Of a DNA stretch of 16,046 bases, positions 1 to 6,619 are shown one piece after another. Below the pieces are notes generated by a model. The model did not search any database. It worked only from the letters and a program-made list of their open reading frames with translations, and was not told where the DNA came from. The position numbers were made by a program, and so were the translations under genes. Each line of letters begins with the position of its first letter. The stretch's first letter is position 1. Origin of the DNA: SAR202 cluster bacterium Io17-Chloro-G6 (GTDB lineage Bacteria > Chloroflexota > Dehalococcoidia > UBA3495). Location: contig MUCT01000017.1 of the NCBI GenBank assembly GCA_002816585.1, positions 1-16,046 of the forward strand. Reading direction: 5' to 3'.

Positions 1-500
1 CGCCAGAAGCCGGCGCGCCGGGCGACCCAGAGGGCTGAGGCTGCCATCCAGTCCTTCCCCGGAAGGAGAAAGAAGAACGCTGGCCCCAGCTCAAAAAAGG
101 CTATAGGGGAAGATCGTACTTTGGTCTTCAGAGACGAATCGGAGACGAATCGGGCTTCTACTTGCTACCCATGGCGCTGCGCACCTATGCCCCAGCGGGC
201 AAGACGCCGGTGAACCGACACCACCTGAGCAGGGACCATCTCTCGGTGATCAGTGGCATCACTCCCACGGGTAAACTCTACATGATGGTAGAGGAGCGGC
301 CCGACAAAGGGCCCGACGACGTAAACTTTCTCCGCCACTTGCTCCGGCACATCCCCGGTAAGTTGTTGGTCCTATGGGACGGAGCATTCCCTTCCAGGGA
401 TGCCGTTTGTGGAGCCGCCGAATGTGATTTCCTCGCGGGATTAGGGAACTGGCAGAGGGCGCGGCCTTATCCGGCTGTTCGCCGCCCTTAGACACATGAC
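1..500 (+). pseudogene. IS630-family transposase remnant (frameshifted, 5' end outside window)
   Basis: Homology to an IS630-type DDE transposase is visible in pieces that jump between frames. Frame 1 reads QKPARRATQR from base 4. The frame beginning at base 66 reads EKEERWPQLKKG. Frame 1 returns with RTLVFRDES at about 115-141. The third-position frame then gives DESGFYLLP (with the first catalytic Asp) and continues as RTYAPAGKTP and LLRHIPGKLLVLWDG to about 450. A shifted frame (467-499) gives LSGCSPPLDT, which resembles the usual LPGYAPELNP. At least three frame changes, plus a stop at 489-491, rule out a functional product. The family assignment follows from these conserved IS630 blocks. 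No terminal inverted repeat could be placed. The element lies convergent to the 3' end of the alkA operon. Bases 500-592 hold no gene that I can support. Confidence 0.8.
132..153 (+). repeat. 11-bp tandem duplication inside the transposase remnant
   Basis: The 11-mer AGACGAATCGG occurs twice in direct succession (132-142 and 143-153), exactly over the codons for the catalytic DES motif. Eleven is not a multiple of three, so the duplication shifts the frame from RTLVFRDES to the DESGFYLLP frame. This looks like a slippage event that helped kill the transposase. Confidence 0.93.
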
Positions 501-592
501 CAAAATAGGACCTTAGAGGAGTGCTCACCCATTCGTCGCGACATGATTCGGCCTGTCTCCAGAGGGTGTTATAGCTTGGTGGAGAGGTCACC

Positions 593-1510
593 TCAACCGG
601 CGCCGGTCCTTAGTGCGCTGAACAGATAGACCGTGGCGTACGTTCGGTAGGGTGACCACCGCTGGGCGATCTGCTCAACCTGAGCGTCGCTCACATCCGC
701 TCCGTCCCTGCACAACCGGGACACCACCCGGCGAAGGGCCAGGTCACCCAGGGGCAGAGCATCGGAGCGGCCAACGGCGCGGATGAGAACCCATTGGGCA
801 GTCCACAGTCCTACGCCGCGCAGAGCGGTTAGTTTCTGCACTATCTCATGGTCGGTCAAGCCGGCGAGACTCTCCAGACCTAGAACACCGTCCAGGGCCG
901 ACCCAGCCAAACCATGGACGTATTCGGACTTGCGCTGGGTCAGCTTCATGGTGTGGAGTTCGGCGGGCGACGAGGCCCAGATCGCCTCGGGCCTTGGGAA
1001 AGCGTAGTAGGTCTCGCCGTCGAACTCCGCGCTGGGGCCAAAAGTTTCGATGAGGAGGGTCCGGATTATGCGGGCCACACTGGTGGATATCTGCTGTCCC
1101 AAGACTGCCAGGACCAGTGCCTCAAACACCGTGGCCGTGTGGGGCAGGTGCAGGCCGTAGAACTTTTCAACCAGTCCGGCCATCGCTTCGTCCGCCCTGC
1201 CGAGATCATAAAAGGGGGCTAGGTCCTGATCCACGCCAAGGAGCCAAGACACCTTTTCCTTGGCCAGGTCCACATCCTCCGGACCTAATTCTGGCCCCTG
1301 CAATTCCAAGGCCAGTTCCGGGGCGTCGGTGGTCCCTGCCGAGCGTGCCGAGGCCAAGACCAGTTTGTCTCCCAAGTCCAAAAGCCTCCGGTAGACGCCG
1401 TCCTCCATCGTGTCGGTGCCGTAGCGGCTCTGGAAGTAGGTGTGATAACCGGCGGTTAGCTCGAAATCAAAGGGCGGCACGGGCTGGATTGTGGCGGTCA
1501 ACCGGTCCAT
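593..1510 (-). CDS. alkA: DNA-3-methyladenine glycosylase II (AlkA/HhH-GPD family)
   Basis: This is a base-excision repair glycosylase that removes alkylated purines by cutting the N-glycosidic bond. The protein is about 305 aa. Counting from the GTG at 1519, the sequence shows VLGQQIS near residues 139-145 (family: xxGQQLS), the helix-hairpin-helix LRGVGLWTA at 233-241, and PLGDLAL at 256-262 with the expected catalytic Asp at 259. The C-terminal WSPYRTYAT is typical of the family. The N-terminal ~110 residues match the AlkA N-terminal domain in position only. I prefer the ATG at 1510, because GGAGGTGA at 1520-1527 (reading leftward) sits 9 nt before it. A GTG at 1519 would overlap the thpR stop as GTGA but lies only 3 nt from GGAGG. 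It is the last gene of the amidohydrolase-mug-thpR-alkA series. No clear terminator follows. Confidence 0.9.
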   Translation of the reverse strand: MDRLTATIQPVPPFDFELTAGYHTYFQSRYGTDTMEDGVYRRLLDLGDKLVLASARSAGTTDAPELALELQGPELGPEDVDLAKEKVSWLLGVDQDLAPFYDLGRADEAMAGLVEKFYGLHLPHTATVFEALVLAVLGQQISTSVARIIRTLLIETFGPSAEFDGETYYAFPRPEAIWASSPAELHTMKLTQRKSEYVHGLAGSALDGVLGLESLAGLTDHEIVQKLTALRGVGLWTAQWVLIRAVGRSDALPLGDLALRRVVSRLCRDGADVSDAQVEQIAQRWSPYRTYATVYLFSALRTGAG

Positions 1511-1515
1511 ACCGA

Positions 1516-2112
1516 TCACTCACCTCCAATAAAGGCTGACCCCACCAGGAAATGACGCGAACCGTTCGGGGCAAGCTCGGTGCGCATTAGGTTGACCGTA
1601 TCCGCGGTCCACGACGGCGCGCCGGGCAGTTCACAGTCCGTCATGACCAGGCCAATCTTGCGCAACTGCCCATCCGGTACGTCACGGCGTACACGGCCCA
1701 AGGTGAGATGGGGACTGTAACGGCGGTCTTCTTTAGGCAGGCCGAGCTTTCCGACGGCATCATCGACAGCCAACTGCAATTCCGACAGTGTCTCCAGATC
1801 GCCTCGTACCCCCGCCCACAACACCCGGGGACGACGTGGGTTAGGGAAAACGCCCAACCCTGAGATTGAAAGTTCGAAGGGAGAGAACCGGGCAGCCACC
1901 GGTGGCAGCGCAGCCAGGACACGCTCGACCATTTCGGCTTGAATGTCCCCCATGAATTTGAGGGTCAGGTGGATGCCCTCGGGCCGCACCCAGCGTACGC
2001 TCCCGCCGAAATCGGAATCCAATTTTGCGGCAGCATCTTCCAGTGCCTGTATCCCAGCACTGGGAACCGGTATGGCTATAAAAGAGCGGATACGTCCGCC
2101 GGGTGTAGTCAC
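1516..2112 (-). CDS. thpR: RNA 2',3'-cyclic phosphodiesterase (2H family, LigT/ThpR)
   Basis: This is a 2H phosphoesterase, a family that opens 2',3'-cyclic phosphates on RNA and was first described as the 2'-5' RNA ligase LigT. The two signature HxTx motifs are present, as HLTLKF (His48, Thr50) and HLTLGR (His135, Thr137), at the usual spacing in a protein of about 198 aa. The N-terminus RIRSFIAIPVP is the typical first strand (R-x-F-I-A-I). I place the start at the GTG at 2112, which overlaps the mug stop as GTGA, with AAAAGAGG about 10 nt upstream. Another in-frame GTG at 2145 would add 11 residues without family support. The physiological substrate in bacteria is poorly known. Its place between two DNA glycosylases suggests co-translation but does not by itself prove a shared pathway. 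Confidence 0.9.
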   Translation of the reverse strand: MTTPGGRIRSFIAIPVPSAGIQALEDAAAKLDSDFGGSVRWVRPEGIHLTLKFMGDIQAEMVERVLAALPPVAARFSPFELSISGLGVFPNPRRPRVLWAGVRGDLETLSELQLAVDDAVGKLGLPKEDRRYSPHLTLGRVRRDVPDGQLRKIGLVMTDCELPGAPSWTADTVNLMRTELAPNGSRHFLVGSAFIGGE

Positions 2113-2660
2113 CGTTGGGCGGCCTCTTTTAGCCGCCCGTACCACTCGGCCAAGTCGCTCAGAGAGTACTTAGCGTTGGCCGGGCTGGGGTTGGGCACGA
2201 CATATACCTTGGAGACCCCGATCGTACGTTCCTGCAGGCCAAGTTGAGGGTTCTCTTTCACTCCCTCGCCATGTTGCAGGTAGGCCTTGTAGGCCATCAA
2301 TCCGTGGAAACAAACCAGTCTTGGAGCGAACCTCAGGATTTTTTCTTTAAGCGCCGGCGCCCACTGGCGAAAGTCGGCGGCACGCAACCCGGAGCCCATG
2401 GGTGTTGGCCTCTTGGCCACGTCGGTGAATCCGATGCCGTCATCCAACAGGGTGGCGTCCTCTTCGGCGGTGACTGTCCGCGCCACCAGCCCCGACAGGT
2501 TGAAGGCCGCCCAGAACCGGTTCCGTGGATTGGCGAAGTAATGCCCCACCTCGGCCGAGTACTGGGAGGGGTTCAGGCCGACGAACAGCAGGTCCAGACC
2601 TTCCCGCAGGTGGTCAGGCAGGGTTAACCACTGGTCGGGTTTTGTGTTACGGGCGCTCAC
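2109..2660 (-). CDS. mug: G/U mismatch-specific DNA glycosylase (Mug/TDG family)
   Basis: This is a uracil-DNA glycosylase superfamily member of the Mug/TDG branch, which excises uracil or thymine (and etheno-cytosine) opposite guanine. The 183-aa protein has FVGLNPS at 26-32 (family GINPG, with the catalytic-water Asn kept at position 30) and NPRNRFW at 44-50. It also has DVAKRPT at 80-86 and VPNPSPAN at 155-162 (family NPSG, the intercalation loop). The last motif is altered from NPSG to NPSP, so the strand-insertion loop may differ in detail. The start is GTG at 2660, overlapping the amidohydrolase TGA as GTGA. The 3' end overlaps the thpR start in the same way. Full length for the family. 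Confidence 0.9.
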   Translation of the reverse strand: MSARNTKPDQWLTLPDHLREGLDLLFVGLNPSQYSAEVGHYFANPRNRFWAAFNLSGLVARTVTAEEDATLLDDGIGFTDVAKRPTPMGSGLRAADFRQWAPALKEKILRFAPRLVCFHGLMAYKAYLQHGEGVKENPQLGLQERTIGVSKVYVVPNPSPANAKYSLSDLAEWYGRLKEAAQR

Positions 2661-3496
2661 AGACCCAGCAGCTTGGCCGCGTTTCCAGACAGCAAAGCAG
2701 TTTCCACATCGGGTGAAAGCCCGGCGTTCCGAGCTTGCTCCAAGGGGCGGGCGGGCTCCATCAGCGGGAAGTCGCTGGCGAAGAGCACCTTTCCGGACCA
2801 GGCCAGTTCGGCCACCGTGGAAAAGACTTCAGGCCGGTAGAGAAAGGGCGACGCCGCTGAGTCGAAATAGACATTCTTCAGCGATTCCCGGACCTCGGGC
2901 ATCAACGAGTAGAAGGGCAGGCCGCCGCCCCAGTGGGCGCAGATGATGACATTGCCCGGAAAATTCTGGATGAACCGGTACAGCTTGTCCGGTGTGGTGC
3001 TTCCCTTGCCGGGGTATTGGTGGCCCACCGGCTCAGACGCGTGGACCAATACCGGTAAGCGCTCAGAGCGGGCCAGTTCCATGATGGGGACCATGGACGC
3101 AACACTGGTAATGTCGAAATTTTGAGAGTCTGCGTGGAGCTCGCCGATGCCCACCAGTCCGGCGGCCAGGCACCGTTTGGCTTCCGAGTACGCCGGTTCC
3201 CCCCAGGCAGGGTTGACTGAACAGAAGCCGGAGAAGCGGCTGGGGTTATCTGCCACAGCCTGGATGATGTAATCATTGGCTTCCACGGCAACGTGACGAT
3301 CGGTCCACCCCATTCCCATGACCACGGCACGATCAATACCGTCGCGGTCCATGGCTGCCAACAGGTCTTGGGCAGAGGCGATGCGGGCATGGGGGTCGGC
3401 CAACAGCGCCGCGAACGTAGCGTCGCGTTGGGCAATCTCGGCCCTTCGGCCGGCGAAAGAAAGCGGGAGGATATGGCAGTGAGCGTCAATTACCAA
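2657..3496 (-). CDS. Metal-dependent amidohydrolase (Amidohydro_2 family)
   Basis: This is a TIM-barrel hydrolase of the amidohydrolase superfamily, of about 279 aa if translation begins at the TTG at 3496. It shows VIDAHCH at the N-terminus (first HxH metal site), VLVHASEP (His near 152), CAHWGGG (His near 188) and LFASDFP (catalytic or metal Asp near 242), in the usual order. The substrate cannot be told. Relatives include decarboxylases of the 2-amino-3-carboxymuconate-semialdehyde type and many uncharacterised hydrolases. The reading frame is open back to 3565, but the added residues do not look like an N-terminus and no Shine-Dalgarno precedes either choice. It heads the overlapping series with mug, thpR and alkA. 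Confidence 0.8.
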   Translation of the reverse strand: MVIDAHCHILPLSFAGRRAEIAQRDATFAALLADPHARIASAQDLLAAMDRDGIDRAVVMGMGWTDRHVAVEANDYIIQAVADNPSRFSGFCSVNPAWGEPAYSEAKRCLAAGLVGIGELHADSQNFDITSVASMVPIMELARSERLPVLVHASEPVGHQYPGKGSTTPDKLYRFIQNFPGNVIICAHWGGGLPFYSLMPEVRESLKNVYFDSAASPFLYRPEVFSTVAELAWSGKVLFASDFPLMEPARPLEQARNAGLSPDVETALLSGNAAKLLGL

Positions 3497-3501
3497 GACG
3501 T

Positions 3502-3529
3502 ATTCTGTACAATCGAAAGTCCGGGTCAA
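3502..3529 (-). promoter_or_regulatory. Possible sigma70-type promoter for the amidohydrolase operon
   Basis: On the minus strand TTGACC (3524-3529) and CAGAAT (3502-3507) are separated by 16 bp. Transcription would begin at about 3495-3496, on the proposed TTG start, which would make the mRNA leaderless. The absence of a Shine-Dalgarno fits this. The -10 match is only moderate. Confidence 0.3.
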
Positions 3530-3651
3530 AAATCCGGGGTAAGGTTGAGACGATGAGTATAGCACCGTGGGTTGATCGCCGGTTATGGGCAGGGCAGCCA
3601 GACACCCAGCGACCGGCCTACCGTGCCCAGCCTAATCGCCAAACTAGAAGA

Positions 3652-3957
3652 TTAATGGTCGCTGCCGTCTTCGCTGAACTCGTTCTCATCGCTGAAAACT
3701 CCAGTTTCCCTTCCCTGGAAGACGTGGACCACGAAACTCCCGCGGTTGATGCCCACGGCATCGATGATGTCTTCGTCCACGGTGTCGATGATCTGCTGGA
3801 TGGTTTCCTGAGTCAGACTCTCATCCACTGACACCGCGACGTGGACCATCTCGGGAGCGAAATGGATATCGACGCGGCCGACCTGCCGATCCATTTCCAT
3901 CACCAGGTATGCTTCGGAATACGGTGTGCGGACCTCGCGCTCAAGGCTAAAATCCAC
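3652..3957 (-). CDS. Unrecognised small acidic protein, 101 aa
   Basis: I do not recognise this protein. The start GTG at 3957 is well supported: AAGGAG lies 9 nt upstream, and the gene begins 34 nt after the proA stop in the same direction. The sequence alternates short hydrophobic stretches (AYLVMEM, VDIHFA, VHVAVSV, SFVVHVF) with one likely helix (residues ~48-62, TQETIQQIIDTVDED). It ends in a very acidic tail (GVFSDENEFSEDGSDH). There is no signal peptide, membrane segment or cysteine. This looks like a small soluble alpha/beta domain. Its position after proBA suggests co-transcription, with no evidence of a role in proline synthesis. Confidence 0.7.
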   Translation of the reverse strand: MDFSLEREVRTPYSEAYLVMEMDRQVGRVDIHFAPEMVHVAVSVDESLTQETIQQIIDTVDEDIIDAVGINRGSFVVHVFQGRETGVFSDENEFSEDGSDH

Positions 3958-3991
3958 TAAAGATCGCTCCTTCCCTGTGTCCCGGGGGCGC

Positions 3992-5269
3992 CTACGGCCT
4001 GATCTGACCCGTTCCCATTATGACCCATTTATAGGAAGTTAGTTCTTTCAGGCCCATGGGCCCGCGGGCATGGAACTTCTGGGTACTTATGCCCACCTCA
4101 GCGCCCAGGCCGAACTGCCCGCCGTCGGTGAATTGGGTGCTGGCGTTGACGTAGACCGCAGCGGCGTCCACCTCGTCCAAGAACCTGGCGGCAGCCGCGT
4201 CGTCCTCCGTAATGATCGCCTCGGAATGTCCCGAGCCGTAGGTCTCGATGTGCTCCAGCGCGTCGTCCAGGGAATCCACGACCTTGACTGCGGCGGTGAG
4301 GGAAAGAAATTCCTTTCCCCAATCGTCCTCGCTGGCCGGCAGCGCCGTTCTTGGCGCGTCGGGGCCAAGAATGCTGAGGGTCCGGTTGTCGCAATGCAAT
4401 TCAACGCCCGAGGCGGTCAATTCCTTGGCGATGAGCGGCAGTCCTTCCACAGCGGCCTCCGAGTGCATCAGCACCGTGTCCAGAGCGTTGCAAATGGAGG
4501 GACGCCTGACTTTGGCGTTGTGGACGATCTCAGCGGCCATGTCCAGGTCGGCGGCCCGGTCCACGTAGGTGTGGCAAACCCCGATACCGCCGGTGACCGC
4601 CGGCATGGTGGCGTTCTCGGCCACGAACCGGACCAGACTCGAGCCGCCCCGGGGCACCAGCAGGTCAATATAGTCGTTCATCTTGAGCATGGCGTCCACC
4701 AGCGCCCGGTCGGGATTGTCCAAAAACTGGACAGCGCTCTCGGTCACGCCGGCGTCGGACAGGGCCCTCCGCAACAATTTCACCAGCGCCGTGTTGGAGC
4801 GGATGGTCTCCTTGCCGCCCCGAAGGATGCAGGCGTTGCCCGACTTGAGACAGAGCCCGAAGATGTCCACCGTCACGTTGGGCCGGGACTCGTAGATGCT
4901 GCCCACCACGCCCAAGGGCACCCGGCGGCGGCTGGTGATCAGTCCGTTGGGCATGGTGGCAGTCTCGATGACCTCGCCTACCGGGTCCGGTAATTCCGCA
5001 ACCCGCTCCACCTCGCCGGCGATGCCGTTCAGACGATCCCCGGTCAGGAGCAGCCGGTCCAGCATGTGCTCTTCCAGCCCGTTGGATTCAGCTTCTCGGT
5101 AGTCTTCCTGGTTGGCCGCCAGCACTCCTTCCTGTTCCGAACGGAGGAGTCCGGCCAGGTTAATCAGCACCCGGTTCTTGTCTTCCGTCGACAACCGGGA
5201 CACCTTCCGGGAGGCCTTTCTGGCGGCTCGGCCCAAGGCTTTCAGGTCTTCAATCGTCTCAGTGGTCAT
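3992..5269 (-). CDS. proA: Gamma-glutamyl phosphate reductase (glutamate-5-semialdehyde dehydrogenase)
   Basis: This enzyme does the second step of proline synthesis, the NADPH-dependent reduction of gamma-glutamyl phosphate to glutamate-5-semialdehyde. It is an ALDH-fold protein of about 425 aa, normal for the family. Visible signatures are GVVGSIYESRPNVT near 120-133, CILRGGKE near 147-154, LVPRGGSSLV near 204-213, and RRPSICNALDT near 255-265 with the catalytic Cys at about 260. The C-terminal half has the typical FGLGAEVGISTQK and RGPMGLKELTSYK. The ATG at 5269 is preferred over the TTG at 5278, because AAGAGG lies 10 nt before the ATG but almost touches the TTG. It follows proB after 26 nt. 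Confidence 0.97.
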   Translation of the reverse strand: MTTETIEDLKALGRAARKASRKVSRLSTEDKNRVLINLAGLLRSEQEGVLAANQEDYREAESNGLEEHMLDRLLLTGDRLNGIAGEVERVAELPDPVGEVIETATMPNGLITSRRRVPLGVVGSIYESRPNVTVDIFGLCLKSGNACILRGGKETIRSNTALVKLLRRALSDAGVTESAVQFLDNPDRALVDAMLKMNDYIDLLVPRGGSSLVRFVAENATMPAVTGGIGVCHTYVDRAADLDMAAEIVHNAKVRRPSICNALDTVLMHSEAAVEGLPLIAKELTASGVELHCDNRTLSILGPDAPRTALPASEDDWGKEFLSLTAAVKVVDSLDDALEHIETYGSGHSEAIITEDDAAAARFLDEVDAAAVYVNASTQFTDGGQFGLGAEVGISTQKFHARGPMGLKELTSYKWVIMGTGQIRP

Positions 5270-5295
5270 CTCGCTCAAACCTCTTGCTCAAAACC

Positions 5296-6477
5296 CTACA
5301 AGAGAACCAGGTTGTTCCGGTGAACTACTTCTTGACCGTAATGATAGCCGAGGGTTTCTTCGATGCGGTCTGATCGCAACCCTTGGATCTTGGCGATATC
5401 CCGGGCCGCGTAGTTGGCGATGCCGCAGGCGATCCTGTTGCCCGTGGAATCCAGCACATAGATGGACTCTCCGCGGTTGAAATCGCCTCCCACGGACTGA
5501 ATGCCAGCCGGGAGCAGACTCCGGTGGTCGTCAACCAAGGCTCCGGCGGCGCCAGCGTCCACGGTGACCCGGCCTCGCTGGGATATGCCACTCAGCATCC
5601 ACCGCTTGCGGGCCTCCATCTTGTTCTCAGCGGGCTTGAAATAGGTGCCCACCGGCTCGCCCCGTGCTGCGCGGAGCACGGCGTCCTCTGCCCGGCCGTG
5701 GCACATTACCATGGGGATGCCCGACGCGGTGACCAGCTTGGCTGCCTCCAGTTTGGTGGCCATTCCGCCCCTGGCCCAAGGATGCAGATTCTCCCCGGCC
5801 AAACCCTCGATGCGGGCGTCTACCTGCTCAACCTCGGCGATCAGGGTGGCATTGGGGTCGGTCTTGGGGTCCGCCGAAAATAAGCCCTCGGTGTCGGTCA
5901 GGACCAACAGCAAGTCGGCGCCCACCAGGTTGGCCACCAAGGCCGAGAGACGGTCATTGTCTCCGAACACCTCACCGATCTCATCCACGGCCACTACGTC
6001 ATTCTCATTCACTATAGGCACGACCCTCAGTTCCAAAAGCCGATGCAGAGTGTTGCCCACGTTTAGATACGACTGCCGGTTGGACAGGTCGGAGATGGTC
6101 AGCAGAGTTTGGGCGATTTGGACGCCATGGGCGGCGAACATCTCCTGGTAGGTGTGCATCAACCGGCTCTGGCCCACGGCGGCAAACACCTGCCTGGAAG
6201 AGATGTCGGGTCCCATATCCCCACGGTTCTGTCCCAAGGCGGACCGTCCGGCGGCGATGGCGCCTGACGTCACGAGCAGCACTTCCCCGGATTCATCGCG
6301 CACCTGGCAGACCTGACGCACAAGGTCGGCCATCACTTCGGGGTCCAAGCCGGAAGAACTGGTCAGTGCGCCGGTCCCAGCTTTAACCACGATGCGCCGG
6401 TAACGAATACCGCCGGACTCTAGTCCGGCGGTATTCGTTTCGTCAGAAGGCTTGGGACGCTGACTTGCTCTGGCCAT
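5296..6477 (-). CDS. proB: Glutamate 5-kinase with C-terminal PUA domain
   Basis: This is the first enzyme of proline synthesis, which phosphorylates glutamate to gamma-glutamyl phosphate and is normally feedback-inhibited by proline. The amino-acid-kinase domain shows VVKAGTGALT, LLVTSGAIAAGR, VNENDVVAVDE, FGDNDRLSALVA, LLLVLTDTEGL and GGMATKLEAAKL. The last ~110 residues form the PUA domain (RGRVTVDAGAAGAL to RGESIYVLD). The ATG at 6477 gives 393 aa, with an N-terminal tail of about 25 residues before RYRRIVVK. Most ProB proteins start just before that strand, so the true start is uncertain. A TTG at 6510 is also in frame, and neither start has a good Shine-Dalgarno. The tail is encoded by a 38-nt palindrome. 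Promoter at 6547-6555. Confidence 0.95.
   Translation of the reverse strand: MARASQRPKPSDETNTAGLESGGIRYRRIVVKAGTGALTSSSGLDPEVMADLVRQVCQVRDESGEVLLVTSGAIAAGRSALGQNRGDMGPDISSRQVFAAVGQSRLMHTYQEMFAAHGVQIAQTLLTISDLSNRQSYLNVGNTLHRLLELRVVPIVNENDVVAVDEIGEVFGDNDRLSALVANLVGADLLLVLTDTEGLFSADPKTDPNATLIAEVEQVDARIEGLAGENLHPWARGGMATKLEAAKLVTASGIPMVMCHGRAEDAVLRAARGEPVGTYFKPAENKMEARKRWMLSGISQRGRVTVDAGAAGALVDDHRSLLPAGIQSVGGDFNRGESIYVLDSTGNRIACGIANYAARDIAKIQGLRSDRIEETLGYHYGQEVVHRNNLVLL
6402..6439. repeat. Perfect 18-bp inverted repeat (38-nt palindrome) within 5' end of proB
   Basis: The arms AACGAATACCGCCGGACT (6402-6419) and its exact reverse complement (6422-6439) flank a 2-nt centre (CT). In the proB mRNA this would make an extremely stable hairpin. 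It encodes part of the unusual N-terminal tail of ProB, ending a few codons before the conserved first strand. There is no U-tract after it, so it is not a standard terminator. Confidence 0.95.
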
Positions 6478-6546
6478 AATCGGGGTGTTCCAGGCTGAGA
6501 TTGAGGGCAAAAAATGGGCGGTCCAAGGTCGCCCTGCTCACGGGAT

Positions 6547-6555
6547 ATTATAGCA
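6547..6555 (-). promoter_or_regulatory. Extended -10 promoter for proBA
   Basis: On the minus strand TGC-TATAAT (6555 to 6547) is a perfect -10 hexamer with an extended TGn element. No good -35 hexamer is seen at 16-18 bp, which extended -10 promoters tolerate. Transcription would begin near 6540, giving a leader of about 62 nt before the ATG at 6477. A second TATAAT (6608-6613) over the methyltransferase stop codon is less well placed. Confidence 0.6.
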
Positions 6556-6588
6556 TGCACCTCATTTATGGCGGTCTGGGCCATTCTC

Positions 6589-6619
6589 AGCCAATCATAG
6601 ACCAATTATTATATTGGCT
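6589..6619. repeat. 7-bp inverted repeat around the methyltransferase stop codon
   Basis: AGCCAAT (6589-6595) and ATTGGCT (6613-6619) are perfect arms with a 17-nt spacer, spanning the TAA of the methyltransferase. A hairpin here could protect the 3' end, but there is no T-run, so I do not call it a terminator. Confidence 0.35.

Noticed and set aside
593..3565. A DNA-damage defence island including mfd
   Set aside because: mfd is more than 7 kb away, on the other strand, beyond unrelated biosynthetic and regulatory genes. All the repair enzymes are ordinary housekeeping families.
4070..4993. Long open frame of 307 codons on the plus strand opposite proA
   Set aside because: It is the antisense of a clear, full-length proA in GC-rich DNA, has no recognisable domain and no ribosome site. 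It is a shadow frame.
6608..6613. TATAAT over the methyltransferase stop as the main proBA promoter
   Set aside because: It lacks a -35 match and an extended TGn. The box at 6547-6555 is stronger and closer.
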